From Guillardia theta CCMP2712 (lineage: Eukaryota; Cryptophyceae; Pyrenomonadales; Geminigeraceae): a DNA stretch of 64,000 nucleotides. The translations under genes and the position numbers were made by a program. A model generated the notes under the pieces. That model was not told the DNA's origin and did no database searches. It saw only the letters and a program-made list of their open reading frames with translations. Below, one piece after another: positions 21,718 through 29,753 of this stretch; within the stretch, counting starts at the first letter, position 1; every line of letters starts with the position of its first letter. The stretch spans positions 852,802-916,801 of the forward strand of contig NW_005434667.1 in assembly GCF_000315625.1 (NCBI RefSeq), written 5' to 3'.

Positions 21718-23502
21718 CTATATAGATTTTTTGATGGTAGATTTTTTGATGGTTTTTCCAAAAAAACTCAAATTATGTACTTTGATTTTCCATTTTTGGT
21801 GGTAAATTGGAAATTGGTCTTTAAGGTCTTTAATACAAATACTATAATACTTCCTGTACCTTGATGATACTATCTTTAAATCTCCCCTCCTTCTCTCCTT
21901 GTAATAATCTATATCATCGTCTGTCATGTTCCCATCCATCATTATTATCTTGTCGGCCGTCTCAAACATCTTGTTCAATACATATATACACCTCAACCTT
22001 GTATTCTTGAATGTTGTCGCTGTATACAAATACTCCCTCAAACTCTTGAATTCATCCAACACAATCGTATATCCCTTGAAATCACCACTCCACATCCTGC
22101 TTGAACAATCCTCATTCATCTGCTCCTTCACAAACTTATGCAAACTATTGCATGACACTATCCAATTTGACTTCTTCTTTCCATCACACAATGACTTGAA
22201 AGAATCGTCCTCATAAGTCTTCACCCTCACACCAGCCTTCCCTAGATTGCTCTTTATGTCCGATATCAAATTCCTCAGATGTACCACAAATATAAAACAT
22301 CTCTTGCTCTTCTTCAAGTAATCTATCACCGCTGTTGTCTTCCCCGTCCCTAATCCTGATACTATGAATACATCCTTGTTATCCTCTAAACAAGATGACT
22401 CTATATGCTTATCCATCATCATCCTCTCGTGACTTAAAGAACCTAACTGATCCGTCACCTGTCTAAAACATCTTATCTGCTCATTGTTCAGGTTCTTGTT
22501 TACCGCACTCACCAGACAATTCGGATTCTTGTGTAGGCTTTTATCTCTCCCTATCGCATCCATCTTCATGTCATTTAACACTTTCGAATACTCCGGATTT
22601 ATACTACAATCTCCTTGCTTCGTCGTTGGCCTCTTGCTCCAGTTGTCAAATACATCCCTTATCCCCTTCTCATCATCCACTCTCCCTAATATACTCTGCA
22701 ATGGCGTAAACCATCTCTTTCCCATCCTATAATCCTCATGTAAATTGTCTAATAATAACTTTACATGCTCCTTTGATATGTCCCAATCCGCCATCTCATT
22801 GAACTTTATCATATTCATATTATTTATACTCTCATACTTCTTCAGCCTTATTGGCCTAGTTCCCTTCATGCGTTCCTTCACCTCCTTCTCATAAAACTCC
22901 TTAAAAGATCCTGGAACCTCTGATAACACATCTGACCTGAATATCACCGTCGGATTGTGATACGGATATTCACATACATATGATATATTATCCAACAATT
23001 CTATCGTACTGTTCAACAACTTCTTGAACCCTTTCACGCTCTCAGCTTCCTTAAAGATGTACTGTTTCCCCTCACCTGACATTATCACCACCTGCGCCGC
23101 ACTCTCCCACTCCTTCAATAACTCCTTCATCTCATCCGTCAATTCTATCTTGTATGTATCATCATCTATTCTCAATGATTTTCCTATTATTCCTAACCCT
23201 GATATTGGTCTTGTTCTTATTACATTCATTGTATATGATAGTGGCTTGTTCCATCTCTTCCATGACACGCCATGCAATTTCTCTAAATCACCTAGAGCCT
23301 TCTTGTATCCTACTCCGTCTGTCCCTTTATAGATCCTCTTCGCATCCTTCAATGATTTGTATGGTCCTGTCAAACCCTCATACAACTCCTTCGACAATTC
23401 TAATGGTATCACCTTGAAACCCAATCCATCTAACCTCTTTGATAATTCTATCAAATTCTCCTTCCTCTCATTCTCTGTCCATATCGCATCTTTCAATAAC
23501 AT
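21718..23502 (-). pseudogene. N-terminal half of a viral primase-helicase/origin-binding helicase
   Basis: 594 codons from ATG at 23502. Residues ~245-310 (DISKEHVKLLLDNLH, RWFTPLQSILG, VFDNWSKRP) fit a PriCT-like primase-C-terminal module. The SF2-type ATPase core follows: VSGLGTGKTTAVIDYLKKS (Walker A), VVHLRNLISDI (Ia), TIVLDEFKSL (Walker B, DE) and MMDGNMTDDDIDYY (motif III region). The family normally continues with motifs IV-VI. Here the last ~20 residues (FFGKTIKKSTIKKSI) are low-complexity, derived from a short repeat (GATTTTTTGATGG twice), and the frame stops. The missing motifs V and VI lie 7.6 kb away in opposite orientation (14105-15952). The gene was probably whole in the virus. 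A word ATATGATA(A)TATAGAAAGAG precedes this gene and the next one. Confidence 0.7.
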
Positions 23503-23575
23503 CCCCTACACTCTTTCTATATATCATATGAACATTTCTTTATATGCTTTTTGACACATCATTCATAAAAATAAA

Positions 23576-23908
23576 TTACTTCATCATCAATGCCTTCTCA
23601 CGCTTTTGCTCTTGATACCTCTCTCGTCTCCTTGCCTTTATTCGCTCTCTCTTTTCAGGATCCTCATACTGCTTCCTATTCATTTCTTTTACTCTCTCAC
23701 GATAGTCCTCATCCATATTGTACCTTTTATTCTTGTACTTCCTTGATGATTCCAATATCCTCTTCCTAAACTCTTCATCCTCATGATACCTTCTCTTGTT
23801 GTACTCTGCTATGTACTCATATATCTCTTTTATGCTTCCATCTTCCTTCCGTCGTTGCAAATATTCCTTGTTATACAATCTCATCCACTCCTTCTCCTCA
23901 TCCGACAT
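23576..23908 (-). CDS. Hypothetical highly charged 110-aa protein
   Basis: Almost entirely Lys/Arg/Glu with regularly spaced Tyr: YNKEYLQRRKED, YNKRRYHEDEEFRKR, YKNKRYNMDEDYRERV, MNRKQYEDPEKRERIK. The Tyr-x3/4-Arg-Lys spacing recurs about every 17-20 residues, suggesting a long basic/acidic helix. Similar 'YxxxK' charged repeat proteins are common in large algal viruses; function unknown. The upstream word ATATGATAATATAGAAAGAG matches the one before the helicase half, 74 bp downstream on the same strand, so both may share a promoter type. Confidence 0.5.
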   Translation of the reverse strand: MSDEEKEWMRLYNKEYLQRRKEDGSIKEIYEYIAEYNKRRYHEDEEFRKRILESSRKYKNKRYNMDEDYRERVKEMNRKQYEDPEKRERIKARRRERYQEQKREKALMMK

Positions 23909-23985
23909 TCTCTCTTTCTATATTATCATATTACTCTTTATATCTCTTCAATTATACTCCTTCATTCTCAATCTTTCTCTTATAC

Positions 23986-24178
23986 ATATATTCTCCTTAC
24001 CATCCTCATCTTACAACCCAACCAAGCCTCCATCATATAATGTGTGTCTCCACCCTGCCCCTTAATTAGAAATCGGTATATATATACCTAAAAAAATAAG
24101 ACCCTCCCTGGAGACACACCTTCAACCCCCTATCATGTCCCCCCCCCCTACTTAGGGAGAGGTGGAGACATCATCAAA
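23986..24178 (-). repeat. 192-bp inverted repeat, right arm (contains MITE-like copy 3, 24045-24170)
   Basis: This is the reverse complement of 17988-18179 with only a few differences (one C/T near 18014, G-run length). Together the arms bracket paralogue 1, the GT25 gene, the hairpin repeats and the helicase N-half. Confidence 0.8.
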
Positions 24179-24270
24179 ATTCTTACCGTCCTCATGTTAA
24201 CTTTTTATTATTCATATTGAAATAAATACCATATCAATATAAGTATATCTTTCATATATTCCAATAGCAA

Positions 24271-25245
24271 ATGATTGATCTATCTGTCCTACATGATGAT
24301 ATCTTGAATAACATCAAACATAAGTATAAGCTTGTCTCTAAATTGTACCAACTCATCTCCAACCATATCAGGTCTTTCAATAATCCCACTCACGCCATCC
24401 TCAATTATCTCTATTTCAGATATGATATATTAGATCCACATTACATCGAACTCTCCTTGCACGATCTTATTATCCTTACTATCCAATTCTCTTCAGACCT
24501 TACCTTTCTTTTTCCTGATTGGAAGTGTTTTGATCAGCCCCATCCTCTCCTTAAACAACAAAAATCTAGAATTGTACTACTCAGACACACCCTCTATGGC
24601 CATATCAATGAGCTCTATCGGATACAATTCTGCTTCTTTAAGAAGTCTCATGATAGAAGATTATGGGATTATTTTGAACTCTCTCAAGACCCATACATAC
24701 AATCTCTCCCTTATAAACTATGGTTACCGGATAGTTGCTTCAAGTTCCATACATTCAATCGTCTAGGTTATCGTGAGTTGTACATCCTTACTCGTAATGT
24801 TGATCTTGATACTATCAAGAGGGTTCATACTAAGAAACTCAAGAATGTCACTTACTTGCAGGATCAAGAAGAGTTCTTCATATATTGTGTATCCGACAAG
24901 GATGTCCATAAATATGGTTTCAAGCCTGTCCTATATGATGAAAAATACAAGGAGTGCATCCTTTTGATATCTAAGAAGAACAAGTACAAGTTCTGGATTG
25001 AAGCCGATTTCTTTTTGGAACTATGGCTTCTGAGATCCTTTGAATTGACTTATGCTCATTATCCTAGACAGAATGAAAAATTGAAATGCTATACCAAGAT
25101 ACATCCTGATATCTACTATGATATGGATCCTGAAATCAATCCTCTATTCTATGAATTCGATATATGCAAGGAGGAGACCGCATATCAACACCTATGCATC
25201 TATGATCGATATCACGATTACTATCAACAGCATCATCTTACATAA
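24271..25245 (+). CDS. Hypothetical 324-aa viral protein
   Basis: Long intronless frame with a normal viral amino-acid make-up rich in Tyr, Leu, His and Lys (MIDLSVLHDDILNNIKHKYK at the start). The length and lack of low complexity argue that it is real. I recognise no catalytic motif, signal peptide or membrane helix. The ATG begins 92 bp after the right 192-bp repeat arm. 25246-25604 is AT-rich with ATAC/TATG-rich palindromic words and no gene. Confidence 0.55.
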   Translation: MIDLSVLHDDILNNIKHKYKLVSKLYQLISNHIRSFNNPTHAILNYLYFRYDILDPHYIELSLHDLIILTIQFSSDLTFLFPDWKCFDQPHPLLKQQKSRIVLLRHTLYGHINELYRIQFCFFKKSHDRRLWDYFELSQDPYIQSLPYKLWLPDSCFKFHTFNRLGYRELYILTRNVDLDTIKRVHTKKLKNVTYLQDQEEFFIYCVSDKDVHKYGFKPVLYDEKYKECILLISKKNKYKFWIEADFFLELWLLRSFELTYAHYPRQNEKLKCYTKIHPDIYYDMDPEINPLFYEFDICKEETAYQHLCIYDRYHDYYQQHHLT

Positions 25246-25604
25246 CATTATTATCAAGCCATCATATCAGACACCATGCAATCCTCTACAATCCTACGCA
25301 TAATCTCTTATATCATACCCTCTATAGACTATGTGAAAACGTGGTCTATAGAGTATATCATATGCAGGTTTATGCATAGCATGGTGGTATATCGCATCAT
25401 ATACCATATCGTGTATTTGATTATCCATTTGTTACTATTGTAACCAATAAACCATCATATCATAAAATATTATATACATGTTGTACCTTATATTGTGTCT
25501 GAATGTGTCTTAGCGTGTTTGGGTAGGATGGGTGAGTACTTCACATCTCCCAACTTGCTCTCCGGATAAATGGATAAAAGATATATCCATCCATCATTTG
25601 GTGT

Positions 25605-25961
25605 TTACATCTTCTCCACATATTCATGAAGTTGTCTCAATAGGGGTGATTGTTGGATTTGTGTCATCTGTAAGTGGTGTTCTTCGATGTTGAACATGAT
25701 GTCATCATGGAGTCTGTCAGCAAGTTTGAGCAGGCTTTGGATCTTCTTGTTTGAGTTGGGAGTGGTGTTGATGGATCGGATGGTGTTGTTGATGTGAAGG
25801 ATATCGAGATACCAATTGTAAACCTGATATGTCTTGTAGAGATTGTCGAGGGTGTTTTCATTGTTGGTGTTGAGAGAGGAGAACTTGGTGTGGATGGTGT
25901 TGCGTGAGATGTTGTCGAGAGGGATATTGCAGAAGGGGTTCGTGAACATGTTTGGTGACAT
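25605..25961 (-). CDS. Hypothetical 118-aa viral protein
   Basis: Starts MSPNMFTNPFCNIPLDNIS and ends LLRQLHEYVEKM. Helix-rich and polar, with Asn-rich segments. The AAAATGATATG word directly covers the start codon, resembling the motif found before the genes at 29-39 kb. No family recognised. Its Asn-rich, short, acidic character is similar to the truncated minus-strand frame at 46956, but I cannot show homology. Confidence 0.45.
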   Translation of the reverse strand: MSPNMFTNPFCNIPLDNISRNTIHTKFSSLNTNNENTLDNLYKTYQVYNWYLDILHINNTIRSINTTPNSNKKIQSLLKLADRLHDDIMFNIEEHHLQMTQIQQSPLLRQLHEYVEKM

Positions 25962-26086
25962 ATCATTTTAAGAATTTTTCATTTTTCATAAATATACACA
26001 TACTTCCCTACAAACTATGGATTATATATAAGGCCTTCACACAGCCAGCTTCACCATCTAGCTCATGAATAAATATACATCCAAAT

Positions 26087-27412
26087 CTAATCTCTATACT
26101 CAAATATTATTGGATTCGAGGATAAAAAATGCCAACGTATCTCTGACTTTCTCTCTCGCAATAAAAGTCTCACTCGAGGATTTGGATTGTTCGACAAATT
26201 CAGCATATAGATCTCTTTATTCGTCTTGTGCTCTATTAACCAATCTATCGCCTTGTCATTCGGATTACAACACAATGCTCTCACATCTAAACGCCTATCG
26301 TTATTTAAAACAAAATCCACCGCTTCATCATTGCTATTTATACAAAAATTTATCCTATGGATATACTGTTGATTTCTTAGCAAAAATCTTACCGCTTCCG
26401 TATTCGTATTCATACTAAAAACACTTATAAATATCTTGCTCTCATTTCTTATCGTGAATCTCACTGCCTCCGTATTCGTATTCTTACTGAAATTCATCCA
26501 ATCTATCTTGCTTTCATTACCTATCATAAATCTCACTGCCGCATCCGATGGGTTCTTCGATAATATCTTCCAATTCACCTCATTATGATCATCTATCTTA
26601 TAATCTCTATCTCTATATGACTCTATTATCTTTATCGCTCTCTCATTCGTATTCCCTGACAAGTACTCTAGATTTACATATCTATCGTCCCTCTCTAAAT
26701 ACTTATCAAATATCTCATCGTGGATACATTTCGATAAAACATCCGTCAATGGTAACATGCTCTTGCGCATCAATAATCTCAAACCTCTCACATTCTTGTT
26801 CTCTATCAAGTACTCCTCCACTATATACTCTGGATGCTTCCCCAAAAAATCTATCGCTGCATCACTCGGGTTCATATTTAGATTGCGCAATCCGGCACTC
26901 TGATCTCGTGGTTTAAATCTCAATAACTCCTCCAACTCTTCCTCAAAATGCTTCTCTATCACGTTTATCATCCCCTCACTCGGATTCCCTAAAAGATCCA
27001 CTAATATTAATTTCTCTGGATCTATCCAGTCCAACAATCTCGGTGGCATCATCCTCTTGTACTCTGTCACTATTCGCTCCTTCATCTCTGTTGGTAGCTT
27101 GCTCAATGATAATGTTAAGTTCTCCTTCCTAATTATCTTTCTATGTATCTCACTCGAGTTGTCCGACCCATTCTCGAATAGTATGCCTATGTTCCTACAT
27201 AATGACCTCAGCTGTCTCTTGTTCATATCCATCAGCTTGATACATATCTTGAATGTTGTCTCATCCTCACATATATGGCTCAACTCCTCCCTCGTCAGTT
27301 TAAACAGTCTCACCCTCGATATCAACTCCTTATCAACATACTCTGTAGTCGGTTCTATTGCAATCAGTGATGACACCACATTTGCCTTCACCGGTGAATT
27401 ACTCTTTGACAT
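26087..27412 (-). CDS. NP-repeat protein, paralogue 2 (441 aa)
   Basis: Close paralogue of the 18744-20099 gene on the opposite strand: same start MSKSNSPVKANVVSSL and the same RVRLFKLTREEL and MNKRQLRSLCRNIGILF blocks. Repeat units include LSKNPSDAAVRFM, FSKNTNTEAVRFT, FSMNTNTEAVRFL and LSNNPNPRVRLLL. It lacks the Ser/Glu insertion found near residue 230 of paralogue 1. The upstream word GTAAAAATGTAGATAAAAGATAAGAGTA parallels the paralogue's leader in its parts, so promoter and gene were duplicated together. Function unknown. The two copies lie head-out around the helicase region and could recombine to invert it. Confidence 0.7.
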   Translation of the reverse strand: MSKSNSPVKANVVSSLIAIEPTTEYVDKELISRVRLFKLTREELSHICEDETTFKICIKLMDMNKRQLRSLCRNIGILFENGSDNSSEIHRKIIRKENLTLSLSKLPTEMKERIVTEYKRMMPPRLLDWIDPEKLILVDLLGNPSEGMINVIEKHFEEELEELLRFKPRDQSAGLRNLNMNPSDAAIDFLGKHPEYIVEEYLIENKNVRGLRLLMRKSMLPLTDVLSKCIHDEIFDKYLERDDRYVNLEYLSGNTNERAIKIIESYRDRDYKIDDHNEVNWKILSKNPSDAAVRFMIGNESKIDWMNFSKNTNTEAVRFTIRNESKIFISVFSMNTNTEAVRFLLRNQQYIHRINFCINSNDEAVDFVLNNDRRLDVRALCCNPNDKAIDWLIEHKTNKEIYMLNLSNNPNPRVRLLLRERKSEIRWHFLSSNPIIFEYRD

Positions 27413-27449
27413 TTACTCTTATCTTTTATCTACATTTTTACCTTAGAGT

Positions 27450-28302
27450 GAGCCTGTACAAGAAAAAGCATTATGACTCCTGTCTTTTACATGACTACGT
27501 ACAATACATCATATGACACCTATATATCTCTCTTCATATTACATACAAAATCCATTGTCATCATCCAAGATATCACAACTATCATCTGTATAGTGCTCAA
27601 GAAGTAATCATAGAGAGTATCATATGGATCTTGTACCTGATATTGTGTATGTATGATATAGGTCTAAGCAAGTCCCATATGATACATAAGGCCTTCACAC
27701 AGCCTGTACTAGACGGTCATACAGCGCAGGCGCTTGCGCCAAGCGTCATCACTTAGGCCCTTTACACGACTACGTACAATACATCATATGACACCTCTAT
27801 ATCACTCTCTTCATATCACATACAAATCCATTGTAGTTATCTAATAAAGATATCACAAGCATCATGTGTATAATGCTCAAGAAGTAATCATAGAGAGTAT
27901 GATATGGATCTTGTACAAGGTATTGTGTATGAAATATACAGGCCTTACATCAGTCTTACGTCAGTCTGCATCCCTATTATACATAAGGCCTTAACACAAG
28001 CCGGTACCATAGCGAAGCGTCATGACTCCGGCCTTTACACCACCCGCGTACAATACCCCACACCTCTCACATGCAGGTATATAACAATCATACACATCTC
28101 AGCATATCAAGAAGCAGTCATAGAGAATTACATATGGATCTTGTACGAGGTATTGTGTCTTATTCATATCGGCCTTTCCTCTGTCTTTACTTAAGTATTA
28201 TATACGAATCCATTCTCATTATCTAATCAAGATATCATCTGTATGGTATTCAAGAAGTAATTAAAGCGAATTACATATGGATCTTGTACCAAAATATTAT
28301 AT
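27450..28302 (+). repeat. Degenerate repeat array with GC-rich palindromic inserts
   Basis: The words CAAGAAGTAATCATAGAGAG and ATGGATCTTGTAC recur at about 27600, 27880, 28110 and 28250 with irregular spacing, interleaved with CATCATATGACACC and AAGGCCTTCACACAGCC. Between them sit GC-rich islands: hairpin GGCGC-TT-GCGCC near 27729, AGCGAAGCGTCATGACTCCG near 28008. AAGGCCTTCACACAGCC also occurs at 26031. Each ATGGATCTTGTAC opens a short frame (MDLVP/Q/R ...), so these may be decayed copies of the 5' end of the gene at 28277-28303. No intact gene here. Confidence 0.65.
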
Positions 28303-28836
28303 ATGTCTCTATGGGCATATAAAGGGGAGTGCGGAGGCGGCTCTATATGTCACCACCATAGAAGAAGGAATCAATGTAAGGAGTGTGGAGGCAGCTCAAT
28401 ATGTGAACACAATCGACAAAGGTATTTATGCAAGGAGTGTGGAGGCAGCTCCCTATGTCATCACAATAGACAAAGGCGCCAATGCAAGGAGTGTGGAGGC
28501 AGCTACATATGTAAGCATAGTAGATTACGAAGCGCATGCAAGGAGTGTGGAGGCGTTTCTGTATGTGAGCATCATAGAACAAGAAGCCAATGCAAGGAGT
28601 GTAGAGGTGGCTCTATATGCCAACACAACAGAATAAGAAGCATATGCAAGGAGTGTAGAGGTGGCTCTATATGTCAGCACAACAGGGTAAGGAGCCAATG
28701 CAAGGAGTGTGGAGGTGGCTCTATATGCATCCACAACAAACAAAGGAGTAAATGCAAGGACTGCAAGATTGAAGACGAACAATGCAGTCACAAGAGAAGA
28801 AGGCTAGACTGTGAAGAGTGCATAAGATATTTGTAG
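28303..28836 (+). CDS. Cys/His 18-residue tandem-repeat protein (zinc-binding type)
   Basis: 177 aa made almost wholly of 18-residue units with the pattern C-K-E-C-G-G-x-x-x-C-x-H-x-R-x-R-x-x, about eight copies, 54 bp each at DNA level. The regular C-x2-C ... C-x-H spacing implies repeated zinc binding. Proteins with this repeat are scattered in algal giant viruses and their hosts (related in style to the EsV-1-7 repeats of brown algae); their function is not established. The ATG at 28303 is chosen because it keeps the Cys frame. An overlapping +1 frame (28277-28636) is a by-product of the repeat. The C-terminus drifts (CKDCKIEDEQCSHKRRRLDC). Confidence 0.7.
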   Translation: MSLWAYKGECGGGSICHHHRRRNQCKECGGSSICEHNRQRYLCKECGGSSLCHHNRQRRQCKECGGSYICKHSRLRSACKECGGVSVCEHHRTRSQCKECRGGSICQHNRIRSICKECRGGSICQHNRVRSQCKECGGGSICIHNKQRSKCKDCKIEDEQCSHKRRRLDCEECIRYL

Positions 28837-29001
28837 CAAATAAGAGAAACAATTTTTTATGCCATATCCGACCAAACTTGCTTAGATACAACACTCAATT
28901 AAAGATTCTTATTGCATTTATAGCACCACATAATATTGTTTTAATGTTCTTTATACGCTAAATAAAATATACTTGGAATATCAAATATTATTTTAATAGA
29001 C

Positions 29002-29685
29002 CTATTCATCATCCTTATCAGCTTCCTCAAGAAATGATATGAATGGCATGATACTCCTTATTAGGTTTTGGCTGTATCTATTGTCTGTCTCAATCTGCAC
29101 CATCTTATATCTATATACATACCATACATGATTGAGATCATCTATGCGTATACCATAGAGACGCAATAACACCCGTATCTTCTTGTTTGCATTCTTTTCA
29201 TCATTCAATTTCTCCATACCAATCACATTTTTGTCTGTATCATTTATTATAAGATTAGTGTTGTTCCTTGATTCTATCCTATCACCCGTAATAATCCTTC
29301 TCTTAACAATCTTTCCAATATCAACCACTCCAGAATTATCTGCTGATTCATAGAAAAATTCATCTTCGGATTCATCTGACAATGAATCAAAGAATACAAT
29401 TCTCTGTCTCGTATGCTTCAGTCTGTTATAATTCTCAGCAATGATCTGATCAAATCTCTCCTCTATGTCCCTGATCTTTTGTTCAAACTGCTCTGATTTA
29501 TCGTTTTTGTTCAGTATGATCGATATTGTATCCTTCTTTGATGGATCAAATCTTAGGAATGGCGATTGTATCAATACCTTCTCTCCATCATACAATATAG
29601 ACACCACACTATTGTTCCTTATTGTCCTTTTGGTTCCGATATTGAACTTTGATACATCTATCGAGGAGAACTTTATAATATTCAT
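29002..29685 (-). CDS. Hypothetical viral protein, 227 aa
   Basis: Begins MNIIKFSSIDVSKFNIG, then SVVSILYDGEKVLIQSPFLR, which resembles the 'Y-x-G-x-x-L-x-x-Q-(S/T)-P' segment of a conserved giant-virus family (DUF5871-like). That match is from memory and weak. A coiled-coil-like middle (KIRDIEERFDQIIAEN) and an acidic patch follow. The promoter-like word TATCATTTTTT (29709-29719, i.e. AAAAAATGATA on the coding strand) lies 24-34 nt before the ATG. 28837-29001 is non-coding. Confidence 0.45.
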   Translation of the reverse strand: MNIIKFSSIDVSKFNIGTKRTIRNNSVVSILYDGEKVLIQSPFLRFDPSKKDTISIILNKNDKSEQFEQKIRDIEERFDQIIAENYNRLKHTRQRIVFFDSLSDESEDEFFYESADNSGVVDIGKIVKRRIITGDRIESRNNTNLIINDTDKNVIGMEKLNDEKNANKKIRVLLRLYGIRIDDLNHVWYVYRYKMVQIETDNRYSQNLIRSIMPFISFLEEADKDDE

Positions 29686-29753
29686 TTGTATGTTCTAAGT
29701 AACAGCCTTATCATTTTTTGGTTAGAGTTTTACAAAGTTGTGTATCGATATAT

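Noticed and set aside
17988-24178. Annotation of the 6.2-kb unit as a transpoviron
   Set aside because: Only half a helicase is inside the repeats and its other half lies outside; kept as an idea in the findings, not as a feature.
28303-28836. 54-bp periodic DNA repeat as a CRISPR or minisatellite
   Set aside because: The period is 18 codons and the Cys/His frame is kept open with drifting synonymous positions, so it is a coding repeat.
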